Source of the DNA: Tardiphaga robiniae
GTDB taxonomy: Bacteria; Pseudomonadota; Alphaproteobacteria; Rhizobiales; Xanthobacteraceae
Direction: 5' to 3'
DNA length: 64,000 bases
Assembly (NCBI RefSeq): GCF_013359755.1
Contig: NZ_JABMCJ010000094.1
Location: 558,001-622,000, forward strand
The position numbers were made by a program, and so were the translations under genes. The stretch's first letter is position 1. Every line of letters starts with the position of its first letter. The notes below the pieces were generated by a model that searched no databases, was not told the origin of the DNA, and saw nothing but the letters and a program-made list of their open reading frames with translations. Shown here piece by piece: positions 29,757 through 38,850 of this stretch.

Positions 29757-31010
29757 ATGACCAGACTGCCTTCCGAAGTAGATGTCGCCATCATCGGAGC
29801 CGGCGCTGCCGGCCTCGGCGCCGCGCGTATGCTGGAAGGTTCCGGGCTCTCCGTGATCGTGCTGGAAGCGCGCGACCGGATCGGCGGCCGCGCCCATACG
29901 ATCATGGCGACCCCCGGCATTCCGTTCGATCTGGGCTGTGAATGGCTGCACTCCGCCGACAAGAATGACTTCGTCAGCATCGCGAAAGAGCTCGGCTTCG
30001 CCGTCGACAAGTCGCGCCCGCCGTGGCGCGATCAGGCCTATGATGCCGCCTTCTCGAAGGCGAAGCGCGATGAGTTCTTCGCCGCGATCGACGCGTTCTA
30101 TGAGCGCGCCGAGGAAGCCGCGGAAAACGAGATCGATGCGCCGGCGGCGACATGCCTCGAGCCCGGCAATCCATGGAATTCGATGATCGATGCGGTCTCG
30201 ACTTATATCAACGGTTTCGAGCTCAAACACGTCTCGCTGCACGACATGGATGCCTATGAGGACACGGACATCAACTGGCGCCTGCCCGATGGCTACGGTG
30301 CGCTGATCGCGGCCTATGGCGCGCCATGTTCGGTAGCGCTGAATACCGAAGTGACACTCATCGATCATTCCGGTGCGCGTATCCGCATCGAGACGTCGCG
30401 CGGCACGCTCAGCGCGGCGAAAGTGATCGTCTGCGTGCCGACCAATCTCATCGCCAATGAAAATATCCGCTTCACGCCGCCGTTGCCCAGCAAGGTCGAG
30501 GCCGCCGCGGGCCTGCCGCTCGGCGCGGACAACAAGGTGATGCTGGCGCTCGCCGACGCGGAGAAGTGGCCGTCGGATATCGGGTTGCGCGGCGCCGCCC
30601 TGCGCACGGGTGTCGGCAGTTTTCACCTGCGCCCGTCCGGCCGCCCCTGCATCGCCGGTTTCTTCGGGGGCAGTTTCGCACGCGACCTGGAAGACGCGGG
30701 CGAGGGTGCACTCGCCGCGCAAAGCATCGACGAGATCGTGGCGCTGCTCGGCTCGGATATCCGCAGCAAGCTCACGCCGCTCGCGGAATCCCGCTGGGGT
30801 CACGACCGCTTCGCGCAAGGTGCCTATTCGGCGGCGAAGCCCGGCCATGCGGATGCCCGCGCGGTCCTCGCGGCGCCGGTGGATGGCAGGCTGTTTTTTG
30901 CCGGCGAAGCGACATCGCCGAATTTCTTCTCGACGGCGCATGGGGCGCGGGAGAGTGGAGAGCGGGCGGCGAAGGAAGTGCTGGCCACAGGCAACCAGAG
31001 CAAAGCGTAG
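29757..31010 (+). CDS. FAD-dependent flavin amine oxidase
   Basis: A 417-residue flavoprotein. The ADP-binding Rossmann motif is VAIIGAGAAGLGAARML, followed by EARDRIGGRAHT; the C-terminal FAD motif is LFFAGEATSPNFFSTAHGA. These define the monoamine/polyamine oxidase family (NAD(P)/FAD-dependent). The amine substrate is not predictable. The start is ambiguous: ATG at 29757 or GTG at 29742, neither with a good ribosome-binding site. It diverges from maiA with about 90 bases between. Confidence 0.88.
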   Translation: MTRLPSEVDVAIIGAGAAGLGAARMLEGSGLSVIVLEARDRIGGRAHTIMATPGIPFDLGCEWLHSADKNDFVSIAKELGFAVDKSRPPWRDQAYDAAFSKAKRDEFFAAIDAFYERAEEAAENEIDAPAATCLEPGNPWNSMIDAVSTYINGFELKHVSLHDMDAYEDTDINWRLPDGYGALIAAYGAPCSVALNTEVTLIDHSGARIRIETSRGTLSAAKVIVCVPTNLIANENIRFTPPLPSKVEAAAGLPLGADNKVMLALADAEKWPSDIGLRGAALRTGVGSFHLRPSGRPCIAGFFGGSFARDLEDAGEGALAAQSIDEIVALLGSDIRSKLTPLAESRWGHDRFAQGAYSAAKPGHADARAVLAAPVDGRLFFAGEATSPNFFSTAHGARESGERAAKEVLATGNQSKA

Positions 31011-31018
31011 ACGCTCGC

Positions 31019-31441
31019 TTACTCCATCACCCTTGCCCTCATCCCCGCATCCGGCACGATACACGCCTCCGTCTTCCCGAAAATCCGATAGCGGTTCGTT
31101 GCGATCAGGCTGTAGACCGGATTGCGCAGCGCCTTCGGCACGGCGAACAGCACGCGCACCCATTGCCAGCCGGGCAGGGTCGACAGCACCGTCAGCGCCG
31201 CATCGGATCTGACATAAGCCACGCCGCCATGGATCACCGCATTGGTGTCGGGGTCGGCGGGATCGATGCCGAAATGGCGGGCGAGGCGGCTGCCATAGTC
31301 GGACTGGATCGGAGTGAAGCGGAAGCGATGATCAGTGTCGCGTTTGGCGACGAACTGGATCCAGCGCGAGCAGAAGATACAGACGCCGTCATAAAGGATG
31401 ACATTGTCATCGGGCCAGGGCTCGGTCACTGCACTGTCCAT
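31019..31441 (-). CDS. DCC-family thiol-disulfide oxidoreductase (YuxK/DUF393)
   Basis: A 140-residue protein with the defining motif VILYDGVCIFCSRWI (DxxCxxC) near the N terminus and TDHRFRFTPIQSDYG after it. The family is thioredoxin-like and poorly characterised; redox activity is inferred from the CxxC. It lies convergent to the amine oxidase gene, eight bases from its stop. Confidence 0.88.
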   Translation of the reverse strand: MDSAVTEPWPDDNVILYDGVCIFCSRWIQFVAKRDTDHRFRFTPIQSDYGSRLARHFGIDPADPDTNAVIHGGVAYVRSDAALTVLSTLPGWQWVRVLFAVPKALRNPVYSLIATNRYRIFGKTEACIVPDAGMRARVME

Positions 31442-31463
31442 TCCGGTTGCGCAGGTTTGCGCG

Positions 31464-32348
31464 TCATCGCTTCCTCGCCGTAATTGCCTTCAACGCCTTG
31501 TCCAGCGTGGCACCATAGATGTCGTTACCGCCGTCGCTCTCCGCAAGCCAGTGGCCCTCGCTTCGAAAATTAGGCAGTTCGTAGACATCGACCCTGGCGC
31601 CACCCTTGCGAAACGCATCCGCCAGCTGGCGTGACAAGTCCGGCGAAAAATAGCTGTCATTGCGCGCGACGAGCCAGATCACAGGCACGTGCGCCGTCTG
31701 TCCGAAGGTTGCGGCAGCGGCGATCAGGCGCTGCGGCGCGCAGACGTCATTCGGCCGGTCATTGGCATGGCCGCCGCGTCCGGGGGCAAAGGCAATGATC
31801 GCTCTGACGCCTTGCGGATTGGCGCCGGCCATGGCGAGCGCGCCCCAGCCGCCCGCGGAATGGCCGACGACGATCGTGCCGTCGCTGCGAATGAAGGGTT
31901 GTTTGCGAATGTCAGTCATCGCTGCGGCGATACTATCCGCCGTGGCGCGGCCGGCGCCGAGATAGTCGGCATTGTCGCAGCCGCCTTGGTCTTCGAGATA
32001 ACGCCCGCCGGTTAAGCCATGGCCGGGGCGCTCCGGCACCAGCACGGCGTAGCCTCGCCTGACAAACCAGGAGGCCAGTGCGCGATATTCCGGTTGCGGC
32101 ATCTGCGCGCGGCGCAGCGCATTCTGCGTGGTGGCATGCGCAATGACAGCGAGCGGGAACGGGCCATTGCCGGGTGGGCGGAATAGCACCGCGCGGGAAC
32201 TGGTATTTGGATCGGGCGACGCTACCGACCAGACCTGCCGGCGATGCGGCGCTTCTTCCGGGGCCTGCGCGCCTGATGTCTGGGCTGCGAGAGTAGCGGC
32301 GCTTCCGAGCAATGCAGCCAGCAGGCAAAGCGCTTGGACGTGTTTCAT
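31464..32348 (-). CDS. Secreted alpha/beta hydrolase (dienelactone hydrolase-like)
   Basis: A 294-residue protein with a signal peptide (1-22, cleavage after LAA). The nucleophile elbow is VVGHSAGGWGALA, the oxyanion region is near LAVIAHATTQNALR, an Asp is available in LVARNDSYFSPDLS, and the catalytic His is probably in SEGHWLAES. It is a periplasmic esterase or peptidase of unknown substrate. It is transcribed away from the GNAT gene across a ~280-base gap that holds an imperfect inverted repeat at 32416-32449. Confidence 0.85.
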   Translation of the reverse strand: MKHVQALCLLAALLGSAATLAAQTSGAQAPEEAPHRRQVWSVASPDPNTSSRAVLFRPPGNGPFPLAVIAHATTQNALRRAQMPQPEYRALASWFVRRGYAVLVPERPGHGLTGGRYLEDQGGCDNADYLGAGRATADSIAAAMTDIRKQPFIRSDGTIVVGHSAGGWGALAMAGANPQGVRAIIAFAPGRGGHANDRPNDVCAPQRLIAAAATFGQTAHVPVIWLVARNDSYFSPDLSRQLADAFRKGGARVDVYELPNFRSEGHWLAESDGGNDIYGATLDKALKAITARKR

Positions 32349-32628
32349 GAGCGCTCAGGGACTTTCGTGCGGACGCAATGCCTGTCGAACTCTACACGCC
32401 GCGAATCACATTGATGCAGTTGTGCACATCGATACGCGTGTGCAACTGCGTCACGACTCGCGCGATACGTGCCAGCAGTGGAAAACATGGCGTTCGGCGC
32501 GCATTGGATGCAGCTCTGTCCTTTTTCGATACAACTCTTTCGGTAAACTGATGCTGAAAATCCACACGTTAACCGATAATTAACGATGGACCTTGAAGAG
32601 CGCCCGCCGACTTGCTTTGATCCCCTCC

Positions 32629-33138
32629 ATGAGCACAACCCTGATCGAGGTTCGGCCGGCCAAAGCTGCGGATGCAGCCGCGGTGGCGTCCACCCATGAC
32701 GAAGCCTGGCGCGCGGCCTATCAAGGTCTCATCCCGGGCCCCGAATTGGAAAAGCTGATCAACCGCCGCGGTCCCGGCTGGTGGGATTCCGCGATCCGCA
32801 AGGGCAGCCGCGTCAGCGTTTTGTGCTTCGGTGACAAGGTCGCCGGCTACGCCAATTACGGTCGCAACCGCGCCCGCAGCCTGCAGTTCGAAGGCGAGAT
32901 CTACGAACTTTACCTGCGACCGGAATTCCAGGGCCTCGGCTTCGGCCGCCGGCTGTTCGCCTCCGCCAAGCGCGACCTCGTGCAGAGCGGGCTGAAGAGC
33001 ATGGTGATCTGGGCGCTGTCGGACAATGAGGGCGCCACGGAGTTCTACCGCGCTCTGGGTGGCCGCATGGTGGCCCGCTCCTCGGAGCGTTTCGGCGCAA
33101 AATCGCTCGATAAAGTGGCATTCGCCTGGACGAATTAA
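32629..33138 (+). CDS. GNAT-family N-acetyltransferase
   Basis: A 169-residue acetyl-CoA-dependent acetyltransferase of the RimI/YitI type. The acetyl-CoA loop is LRPEFQGLGFGRRLF (Q-x-x-G-x-G/R pattern), with IYELYLRPE before it and SDNEGATEFYRALGG after it. The substrate is unknown. The ATG at 32629 is preferred; a TTG at 32593 would add 12 residues. It precedes the ppa gene in the same direction, about 100 bases apart. Confidence 0.88.
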   Translation: MSTTLIEVRPAKAADAAAVASTHDEAWRAAYQGLIPGPELEKLINRRGPGWWDSAIRKGSRVSVLCFGDKVAGYANYGRNRARSLQFEGEIYELYLRPEFQGLGFGRRLFASAKRDLVQSGLKSMVIWALSDNEGATEFYRALGGRMVARSSERFGAKSLDKVAFAWTN

Positions 33139-33241
33139 GCCATTAAGCCGGTTCATGATTTTCTGGTCTCGCAGGCGTTGAATCCGGGCTCCCGCTCGGC
33201 TACGCCTGTCGCAACCTGTCCTATGAAATCTGGAGTGTTTG

Positions 33242-33796
33242 ATGCGTCTTGACGCAATCCCGCTCGGCGCCAAGGCGCCGCATGAAGTGAACGTCGTGAT
33301 CGAGGTCCAGGTGGGCGGCGAGCCCATCAAATATGAGATGGACAAGGAATCCGGCGCACTGTTCGTCGATCGCTTCCTCTACACCCCGATGCGCTACCCG
33401 GGGAATTACGGTTTCATCCCGCACACTTTGTCCGGCGACGGCGATCCCTGTGACGTGCTGATTGCCAACACCCGAGCCATCGTGCCGGGCGCGGTGATGA
33501 GCGTGCGTCCCGTCGGCGTGCTGTTGATGGAAGACGAAGGCGGCCTCGATGAGAAGATCATCGCCGTGCCGACCTCGAAGCTGACCCAGCGCTACGACAA
33601 GGTGAAGAACTACAGCGATCTGCCTGAGATCACGCTGCAGCAGATCCAGCACTTCTTTGAGCACTACAAGGATCTCGAGCCCGGCAAGTGGGTCAAGGTG
33701 GTGCGCTGGGGCGATGCCGCCGACGCGCAGCGCCTGATCCTCGAAGGGGTCGAGCGCGCCAAATCTGCAAAAGAATCGGCCGCCAAGACCAAGTAA
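33242..33796 (+). CDS. ppa: Inorganic pyrophosphatase, family I
   Basis: A 184-residue cytoplasmic enzyme hydrolysing pyrophosphate. The signature DGDPCDVL is at about residues 66-73 with metal-binding Asp residues; [19 protein letters not shown] and [10 protein letters not shown] are also typical. GGAG lies seven bases before the ATG. A Lys/Ala-rich C-terminal tail ends the protein. Confidence 0.96.
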   Translation: MRLDAIPLGAKAPHEVNVVIEVQVGGEPIKYEMDKESGALFVDRFLYTPMRYPGNYGFIPHTLSGDGDPCDVLIANTRAIVPGAVMSVRPVGVLLMEDEGGLDEKIIAVPTSKLTQRYDKVKNYSDLPEITLQQIQHFFEHYKDLEPGKWVKVVRWGDAADAQRLILEGVERAKSAKESAAKTK

Positions 33797-33827
33797 CAGA
33801 GACCGGCGTAGCAGAAGGGGACTTCCG

Positions 33828-35309
33828 ATGCGCCGATGGATCAAACTGCTCCGAACGGCCGCGCTGATCGTCATCGCGGCCGTTTTGCTGCTCGCGGGCA
33901 TCGTTCTCGTCAAGACGTTCAGCGGGGGATCACGGCAGCTTCAGGTGACCGCCGCGGCAAAGGCGCCGGTTGATGAGCAGGCGGCCGCAGAGCGCCTTGC
34001 AGAGGCGATCCGCTTTCCGACCATCTCCAATTTCCTCAATCCCGATCAGGCCGCCGAACCACTGCGTGCGATGCAGGCGCATCTGGTGGCGAGCTTCCCG
34101 GCCTTCCATGCGGCGGCGAAGCGCGAACTCGTCGGCAACTACAGTCTGCTCTACACATGGGAAGGCAGCGATCCTGCCTTGAAGCCGATTGCGCTGCTGG
34201 CGCATCAGGATGTCGTGCCCGTCGCACCGGGCACCGAGAAAGACTGGCAGCAACCGCCGTTCAAGGGCGTCGTCGCCGATGGCTTCATCTGGGGCCGTGG
34301 CTCCTGGGACGACAAGGGTAATCTGTATTCAATCCTCGAGGCCGCCGAGGTGATGGCGAAGCAGGGTTTCCGCCCCAAGCGCACCATCTATTTCGCCTTC
34401 GGCCATGACGAGGAAGTCTCCGGCACCCGCGGCGCAAGGGCGATCGCGGCGCTGCTGACGTCGCGTGGCGTCAAGCTCGACTTCGTGCTCGATGAAGGCC
34501 TTTTGATCACCGAGGGCATTCTCAAGGGGCTCGACAAGCCGATGGCGCTGATCGGCGTCGCCGAGAAAGGCTATGCGACGCTGGTGCTGACCGCGCATGG
34601 CACGCCCGGTCACTCGTCGATGCCGCCGCGCGAGACTGCCATCGGCATGATGAGCGCGGCGCTGACGCAGCTCGAAAACAAGCGCCTGCCGATGCAGATC
34701 CGCGGCACCGTCGGCGAGATGTTCGACACCATCGCGCCGGAAATGAGCGGCTTCAACCGCGTGGTACTGTCCAATCTGTGGCTGTTCAAGCCGCTGTTGC
34801 TGCGCGAATTCGAGAAGAGCGGTCCGGCCGAGGCAACGGTGCGCACGACCACGGCGCTGACGATCTTCAAGGCCGGCGAGCAGGACAATGTGCTGCCGGG
34901 CAATGCGGAGGCCACGGTGAATTTCCGGCTGTTGCCCGGCGATACGCAAGCTAGCGTCACCGAACACGTGCGCAGCGCGGTCAGCAACGACAGGATTTCC
35001 ATCGCGCCGTTCCCCGGCAATACCGATCCGCCCCCGGTGACCGGGACCGCGAGTCCTTCTTATCGCGCGCTCAATCAGACCATTCGCGAGATTTTCCCGG
35101 ATGCGCTGGTGGCACCGGGCCTGATGGTCGCGGCAACGGATTCGCGGCACTATACGAATGTGACGGACAACATCTTCCGCTTCTCGCCGGTGCGCGCGAC
35201 GTCGGAAGACCTCAAGCGTTTTCACGGCACCAACGAACGGCTGAGCGTCGCGAATTACGCAGACATGATCCGGTTCTATCGACGGTTGATCGAGAATACG
35301 GCGAACTAA
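33828..35309 (+). CDS. M20-family metallopeptidase, membrane-anchored (CPS1/PM20D1-like)
   Basis: A 493-residue protein with one N-terminal membrane helix (about residues 9-28). Zinc-site motifs: [10 protein letters not shown] (His-x-Asp), GRGSWDDKG (bridging Asp), [13 protein letters not shown] (Glu-Glu), DEGLLI and DSRHYTNV (last His). The dimerisation/lid domain occupies the middle. The length is that of carboxypeptidase S / PM20D1 relatives rather than ArgE or DapE. It is a periplasmic peptidase or N-acyl amino acid hydrolase. Its last four bases overlap the convergent folD gene. Confidence 0.9.
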   Translation: MRRWIKLLRTAALIVIAAVLLLAGIVLVKTFSGGSRQLQVTAAAKAPVDEQAAAERLAEAIRFPTISNFLNPDQAAEPLRAMQAHLVASFPAFHAAAKRELVGNYSLLYTWEGSDPALKPIALLAHQDVVPVAPGTEKDWQQPPFKGVVADGFIWGRGSWDDKGNLYSILEAAEVMAKQGFRPKRTIYFAFGHDEEVSGTRGARAIAALLTSRGVKLDFVLDEGLLITEGILKGLDKPMALIGVAEKGYATLVLTAHGTPGHSSMPPRETAIGMMSAALTQLENKRLPMQIRGTVGEMFDTIAPEMSGFNRVVLSNLWLFKPLLLREFEKSGPAEATVRTTTALTIFKAGEQDNVLPGNAEATVNFRLLPGDTQASVTEHVRSAVSNDRISIAPFPGNTDPPPVTGTASPSYRALNQTIREIFPDALVAPGLMVAATDSRHYTNVTDNIFRFSPVRATSEDLKRFHGTNERLSVANYADMIRFYRRLIENTAN

Positions 35310-36190
35310 ACCGCCGGTGCCGGCAGCTTGTGAATCGCACATGCCGCGCGCAACGTATTCACCAGCAGACATGCGACGGTCATCTGGCCGACACCGCCGG
35401 GCACCGGCGTGATCGCGCCGGCGGTCTTCAGCGCTTCCTGATAGGCCACGTCGCCGACGAGACGCGTCTTGCCTTCGGCACCGGGCAGCCGATTGATGCC
35501 CACATCGATCACGGTCGCGCCGGGCTTGATCCAGTCACCGCGCACCATTTCAGGGCGGCCCACTGCCGCATAGACTAGATCGGCCTGCGCGCAGAGCTTG
35601 GCGAGATCGCGCGACTTCGAATGCGCGATGGTCACGGTGGCGTTTTCATTGAGCAGCAACTGCACCAAGGGACGGCCGACCAGATTGGAGCGCCCGATCA
35701 CGATGGCATTCATGCCTTCGAGTGATTTGTGCACGCTCTTGGTCAGGATGATGCAGCCGAGCGGCGTGCAGGGGGACAGTGCGGGCATGCCGCTGGCGAG
35801 GCGTCCGGCATTGATCGGGTGCAGGCCATCGACATCCTTGGCCGGATCGATGGCGTTGACCACAGCGTCGGTGTCGAGCCCCTTCGGCAGCGGCAGCTGC
35901 ACGAGAATGCCGTGCACGGCGGGATCGGCGTTGAGCTTCTGCACCAGCGCGATCAGATCGGCCTGTGCGACGTCAGCGGGCAGCTTGTGTTCGAAGGAGG
36001 CCATGCCGGCTTCCTGGGTCTGCTTGTGCTTGCTACGCACATAGACCTCGCTGGCGGGATCGCTGCCGACCAGCACTACGGCGAGGCCAGGCGTCACGCC
36101 ATGTTCGGCTTTGACGCGCGCGACTTCGGCGGCGACGCGGCCGCGCAATTCGGCGGCAATGATCTTTCCATCGATGATGCTGGCGGTCAT
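35306..36190 (-). CDS. folD: Bifunctional methylenetetrahydrofolate dehydrogenase/methenyltetrahydrofolate cyclohydrolase
   Basis: A 294-residue cytoplasmic enzyme of one-carbon metabolism. The substrate-site Tyr/Lys lie in [14 protein letters not shown], the core has QLPLPKGLD and KDVDGLHP, and the nucleotide site includes [11 protein letters not shown] and [11 protein letters not shown]. The start ATG overlaps the upstream DUF167 gene by four bases (co-translation); the 3' end overlaps the convergent peptidase gene. Confidence 0.97.
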   Translation of the reverse strand: MTASIIDGKIIAAELRGRVAAEVARVKAEHGVTPGLAVVLVGSDPASEVYVRSKHKQTQEAGMASFEHKLPADVAQADLIALVQKLNADPAVHGILVQLPLPKGLDTDAVVNAIDPAKDVDGLHPINAGRLASGMPALSPCTPLGCIILTKSVHKSLEGMNAIVIGRSNLVGRPLVQLLLNENATVTIAHSKSRDLAKLCAQADLVYAAVGRPEMVRGDWIKPGATVIDVGINRLPGAEGKTRLVGDVAYQEALKTAGAITPVPGGVGQMTVACLLVNTLRAACAIHKLPAPAV

Positions 36191-36534
36191 ATGTCGGTCC
36201 TGTCGTCTGCGTCGTCGGGCGTTGCTGCAGTGATCTTGCGCAGCATCGCGCCCAGTTTCGTCGGGTCGCCGTCGATCGCGATCTGCTTCACGCGCGACGT
36301 GGTGCCGGACAGCACGCGCACATCTCGCTTCGGCACGCCGAGTTGCTTGGCAAGCAGTTCGGTCACGGCACGGTTGGCCTCGCCGCCCTCGGCGATGGCG
36401 CGCACCCGCACCTTCACTACCGAACGGCCATTGGCCATGGTCTCGATCCCGTCGATATCGTCTCGGCCACCCCGCGGCGTCACGCGAACGGCGATGCTGA
36501 CACCGTCAGCCGCGTAGCGCCAGGGATCTGCCAC
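36187..36534 (-). CDS. DUF167/YggU-family protein
   Basis: A 115-residue small protein with the YggU pattern: [51 protein letters not shown] and [10 protein letters not shown]. Function is unknown. In many proteobacteria yggU lies directly next to yggT, as here (the yggT gene is immediately upstream), and the unit continues into folD through a 4-base overlap. Confidence 0.93.
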   Translation of the reverse strand: MADPWRYAADGVSIAVRVTPRGGRDDIDGIETMANGRSVVKVRVRAIAEGGEANRAVTELLAKQLGVPKRDVRVLSGTTSRVKQIAIDGDPTKLGAMLRKITAATPDDADDRTDI

Positions 36535-36549
36535 GAACCCGGCGGCCGA

Positions 36550-36840
36550 TCAGAAGACGCTGGGATAGATGTAGTAGGTGATCACCCGCTGCAGGAACAT
36601 GATGATCAGGATCAGGATGATCGGCGAGATATCGAGACCGCCGAGGCTCGGCAGCATCCTGCGGATAGGCGCCAGCACGGGCTCGGTAATCCGGAACAGG
36701 AATTCGGCGATCGCGGAGACGAACTGGTTGCGAGTGTTGACGACGTTGAAGGCGATCAGCCAGGACAGGATCGCCGAGGCGATCAGCAGCCAGACATAGA
36801 GATCGAGAATGATCAGCACGATATCGAGAACTGCGCGCAT
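36550..36840 (-). CDS. YggT-family membrane protein
   Basis: A 96-residue protein with two hydrophobic helices (residues ~5-30 and ~70-92) flanking the conserved loop FLFRITEPVLAPIRRMLPSLGGLDISPIILIL, here of YggT/Ycf19 type. It is linked to cell division or osmotic responses in other bacteria. The ATG at 36840 fits the family start; the frame continues to 37044 without homology. Confidence 0.93.
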   Translation of the reverse strand: MRAVLDIVLIILDLYVWLLIASAILSWLIAFNVVNTRNQFVSAIAEFLFRITEPVLAPIRRMLPSLGGLDISPIILILIIMFLQRVITYYIYPSVF

Positions 36841-37036
36841 GGCGGGGATGGCTCGCGGGTTAGGTCGCGGATTCGACTGTCCGCTAAATATCGGTTCAGC
36901 CCCCCTCAAACAAGGGAAGTTCCGGGCGAAAAGTGCCGGAAAACCGCGCTTTTGCGACGTTCTTGACTTGCCGTTAACGGGGATTGTAAATGGCGCCGAT
37001 TGCTGACCGGATCGCATGGGCGACCCGGTTCGTATC

Positions 37037-37110
<74 letters not shown>

Positions 37111-37112
<2 letters not shown>

Positions 37113-37187
37113 TCCTTCGCTTGCTTCGCAAGCTCCGGCTCGGCAAGCCACCCTCCCGACCATAAAAAGCGAAGCAAACGAAGGATG
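37111..37187. repeat. Inverted-repeat element fused to the tRNA-Ala 3' end
   Basis: CATCCTTCGCTTGCTTCGC (37111-37129) and GCGAAGCAAACGAAGGATG (37168-37186) are complementary at all but one position, separated by ~38 bases. The first bases of the left arm are the last two bases of the tRNA's encoded CCA. It may serve as a processing or termination hairpin for the tRNA, or be a mobile palindromic unit. Confidence 0.75.
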
Positions 37188-37223
37188 TCTCGCCGAAGCC
37201 CGCAGGGCGTAGGCAGACCGGCT

Positions 37224-38003
37224 TCACACCCGTCTCAACTGCAACCTTGCCACCGCCCCCGCGATGAAGCCGCGCGGAAAAAGCCGCAGCAGCAGCGGCA
37301 CGATCTTGATGCCGAGGCCGGGGAACACCGTGCGCTTGTTGGCCATCAGGCCCTGATAGCCCAGCAGGGCGACGTCAGCCGCCGAGACATTGAGGATCGC
37401 CGAGTCGAGGCCCGGCGTGAATCCGGCGCGCGCCTGGAATTCCGACGGCACCGGTCCGGGGCACAATGCGGTGACGCGCACACCCTTGGAGCCGAGCTCC
37501 TGGCGCAGCGCTTCGGTGAAGGACAGCACATAGGCCTTGCTGGCGTAGTACACGGCCATTCCGGGACCCGGCAAAAAACCCGCGATCGAGCTGAGATTGA
37601 GAATGCCGCCCTTGTTGCGGATCAGGCTCTCGGAAAAGCGCAGCGACAGATCCGTCAGTGCGCGCACATTGACCTCAAGCATGCCGAGTTGCCGGTCGCG
37701 GTCCATGTCGATGGCGCGACCGAACATGCCGAAGCCGGCATTGTTCACGACGTACTCCACTTCGACATTGGCAGCAGCGAGGGCAGCCGCGATCTGGGCG
37801 CAGGCGTCGCGCTGTTCGAGATCGCAGGGAATGATGATGGGCGCAGCACCGCCGGCAGCAGTGATTTCAGCGGCCAGCGCATTCAGACGCTCGGCACGGC
37901 GTGCAACCAGAGCGACGCGATGCTTGTTCGCGGCGAAGATGCGCGCGAACTCGGCGCCAATTCCGGCCGAGGCTCCGGTTATTAACGTCACGCGCTCAGT
38001 CAC
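37224..38003 (-). CDS. SDR-family NAD(P)-dependent oxidoreductase (DltE/YqjQ-like)
   Basis: A 259-residue short-chain dehydrogenase. The cofactor loop is TLITGASAGIGAEFAR, with NNAGFGMFG in the middle and catalytic Ser/Tyr/Lys in LSSIAGFLPGPGMAVYYASK. CPGPVPSEF follows. The subgroup (also annotated as DltE-like oxidoreductase) has no fixed substrate. The GTG at 38003 matches the usual family start (MTERVTL...); an in-frame ATG at 38045 would add 14 residues. Confidence 0.9.
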   Translation of the reverse strand: MTERVTLITGASAGIGAEFARIFAANKHRVALVARRAERLNALAAEITAAGGAAPIIIPCDLEQRDACAQIAAALAAANVEVEYVVNNAGFGMFGRAIDMDRDRQLGMLEVNVRALTDLSLRFSESLIRNKGGILNLSSIAGFLPGPGMAVYYASKAYVLSFTEALRQELGSKGVRVTALCPGPVPSEFQARAGFTPGLDSAILNVSAADVALLGYQGLMANKRTVFPGLGIKIVPLLLRLFPRGFIAGAVARLQLRRV

Positions 38004-38214
38004 AATAAGGTACTCTTGAAATACGTGAGGACGATTTGCATGCATCTACAGGCGTAATAGGGATACCCGTGATGTGCAAGTCGGAATGACCACCGGAGTA
38101 CCGTAGGACCTCCAGTTCCCGAGCGTGTAGCAGTGGCATGAATTATCGGGGACCGCGCATTAAACTTTGGTTATGCGTCGTGGTGCCGTCATTTGCCGGT
38201 CGGGCTGCGCCTGC

Positions 38215-38694
38215 TCAGACAGTCGTATCCGTTGTAGCCGTACCGCCCGCCACGCGTCGTTTGAGCTCCATCCGGTCACGTGATGAAACTGCGAGCAAGT
38301 CGGCTGCGCGCCAGACCACATTTTCCTCGAACTCACTGACGCGGCCGTCAGCATAGACCAGCTGCCACATCATCTCGACGAGACGGACACGACCGGGCTC
38401 GTCGACCACGCGCATGATGACGCTTGTAAAGTGATAGAGATCGACGGCCTCGCCTTCGACGAGGGTGGCAGCCGAGATGAGCCTGTCAGCCATGCCGGGA
38501 TCGAGCTCGAAACGCGACTCGATCAGGCTGTGCAACTTGGCTTTCTCGATAGCTGAGGGCTCACCGTCCAGCGAGATGACGTGAAGCATCAGCGCCGTGG
38601 CGGCAAGACGGAAGCCGGTATCGTCGAATGCCTGATTTCCGTGCGCATCGGGAGACACCACGTCGGCAATGAATTGGCGCAGTTTTTCCAGCAT
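38215..38694 (-). CDS. TerB-family protein
   Basis: A 159-residue, mostly helical protein with the TerB/DjlA-like pattern: AATALMLHVISLDGEPSAIEKAKL and a second copy-like MMWQLVYADGRVSEFEENVVWRAADLL, where paired acidic residues may bind metal. The domain was named for tellurite resistance but is widespread with unclear function. The ATG at 38694 is preferred over 38772, whose extension is Arg/Ser-rich and unlike the family. It lies downstream of the cyclase gene on the same strand. Confidence 0.82.
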   Translation of the reverse strand: MLEKLRQFIADVVSPDAHGNQAFDDTGFRLAATALMLHVISLDGEPSAIEKAKLHSLIESRFELDPGMADRLISAATLVEGEAVDLYHFTSVIMRVVDEPGRVRLVEMMWQLVYADGRVSEFEENVVWRAADLLAVSSRDRMELKRRVAGGTATTDTTV

Positions 38695-38850
38695 TATTCT
38701 TTGAACCAGATGATCGCGAGGCCGGCCATGCCGCGAAGCGCTCGTGCTTTGTGGCGCGAAAATGGAACGCATGCAATGCGGCCGGGTTCCCGAAGCGCTG
38801 ATGACAGTTAAGTAACAATTGAGACGAGCGGTAGTTTACGGGATCTCGTG

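Noticed and set aside
29664-31163. In-frame extension of maiA giving a 721-residue reading frame
   Set aside because: It is antisense to the amine oxidase gene, Arg/Gly/Asp-rich without family motifs, and the maiA start at 29663 has a good ribosome-binding site and matches the family N terminus.
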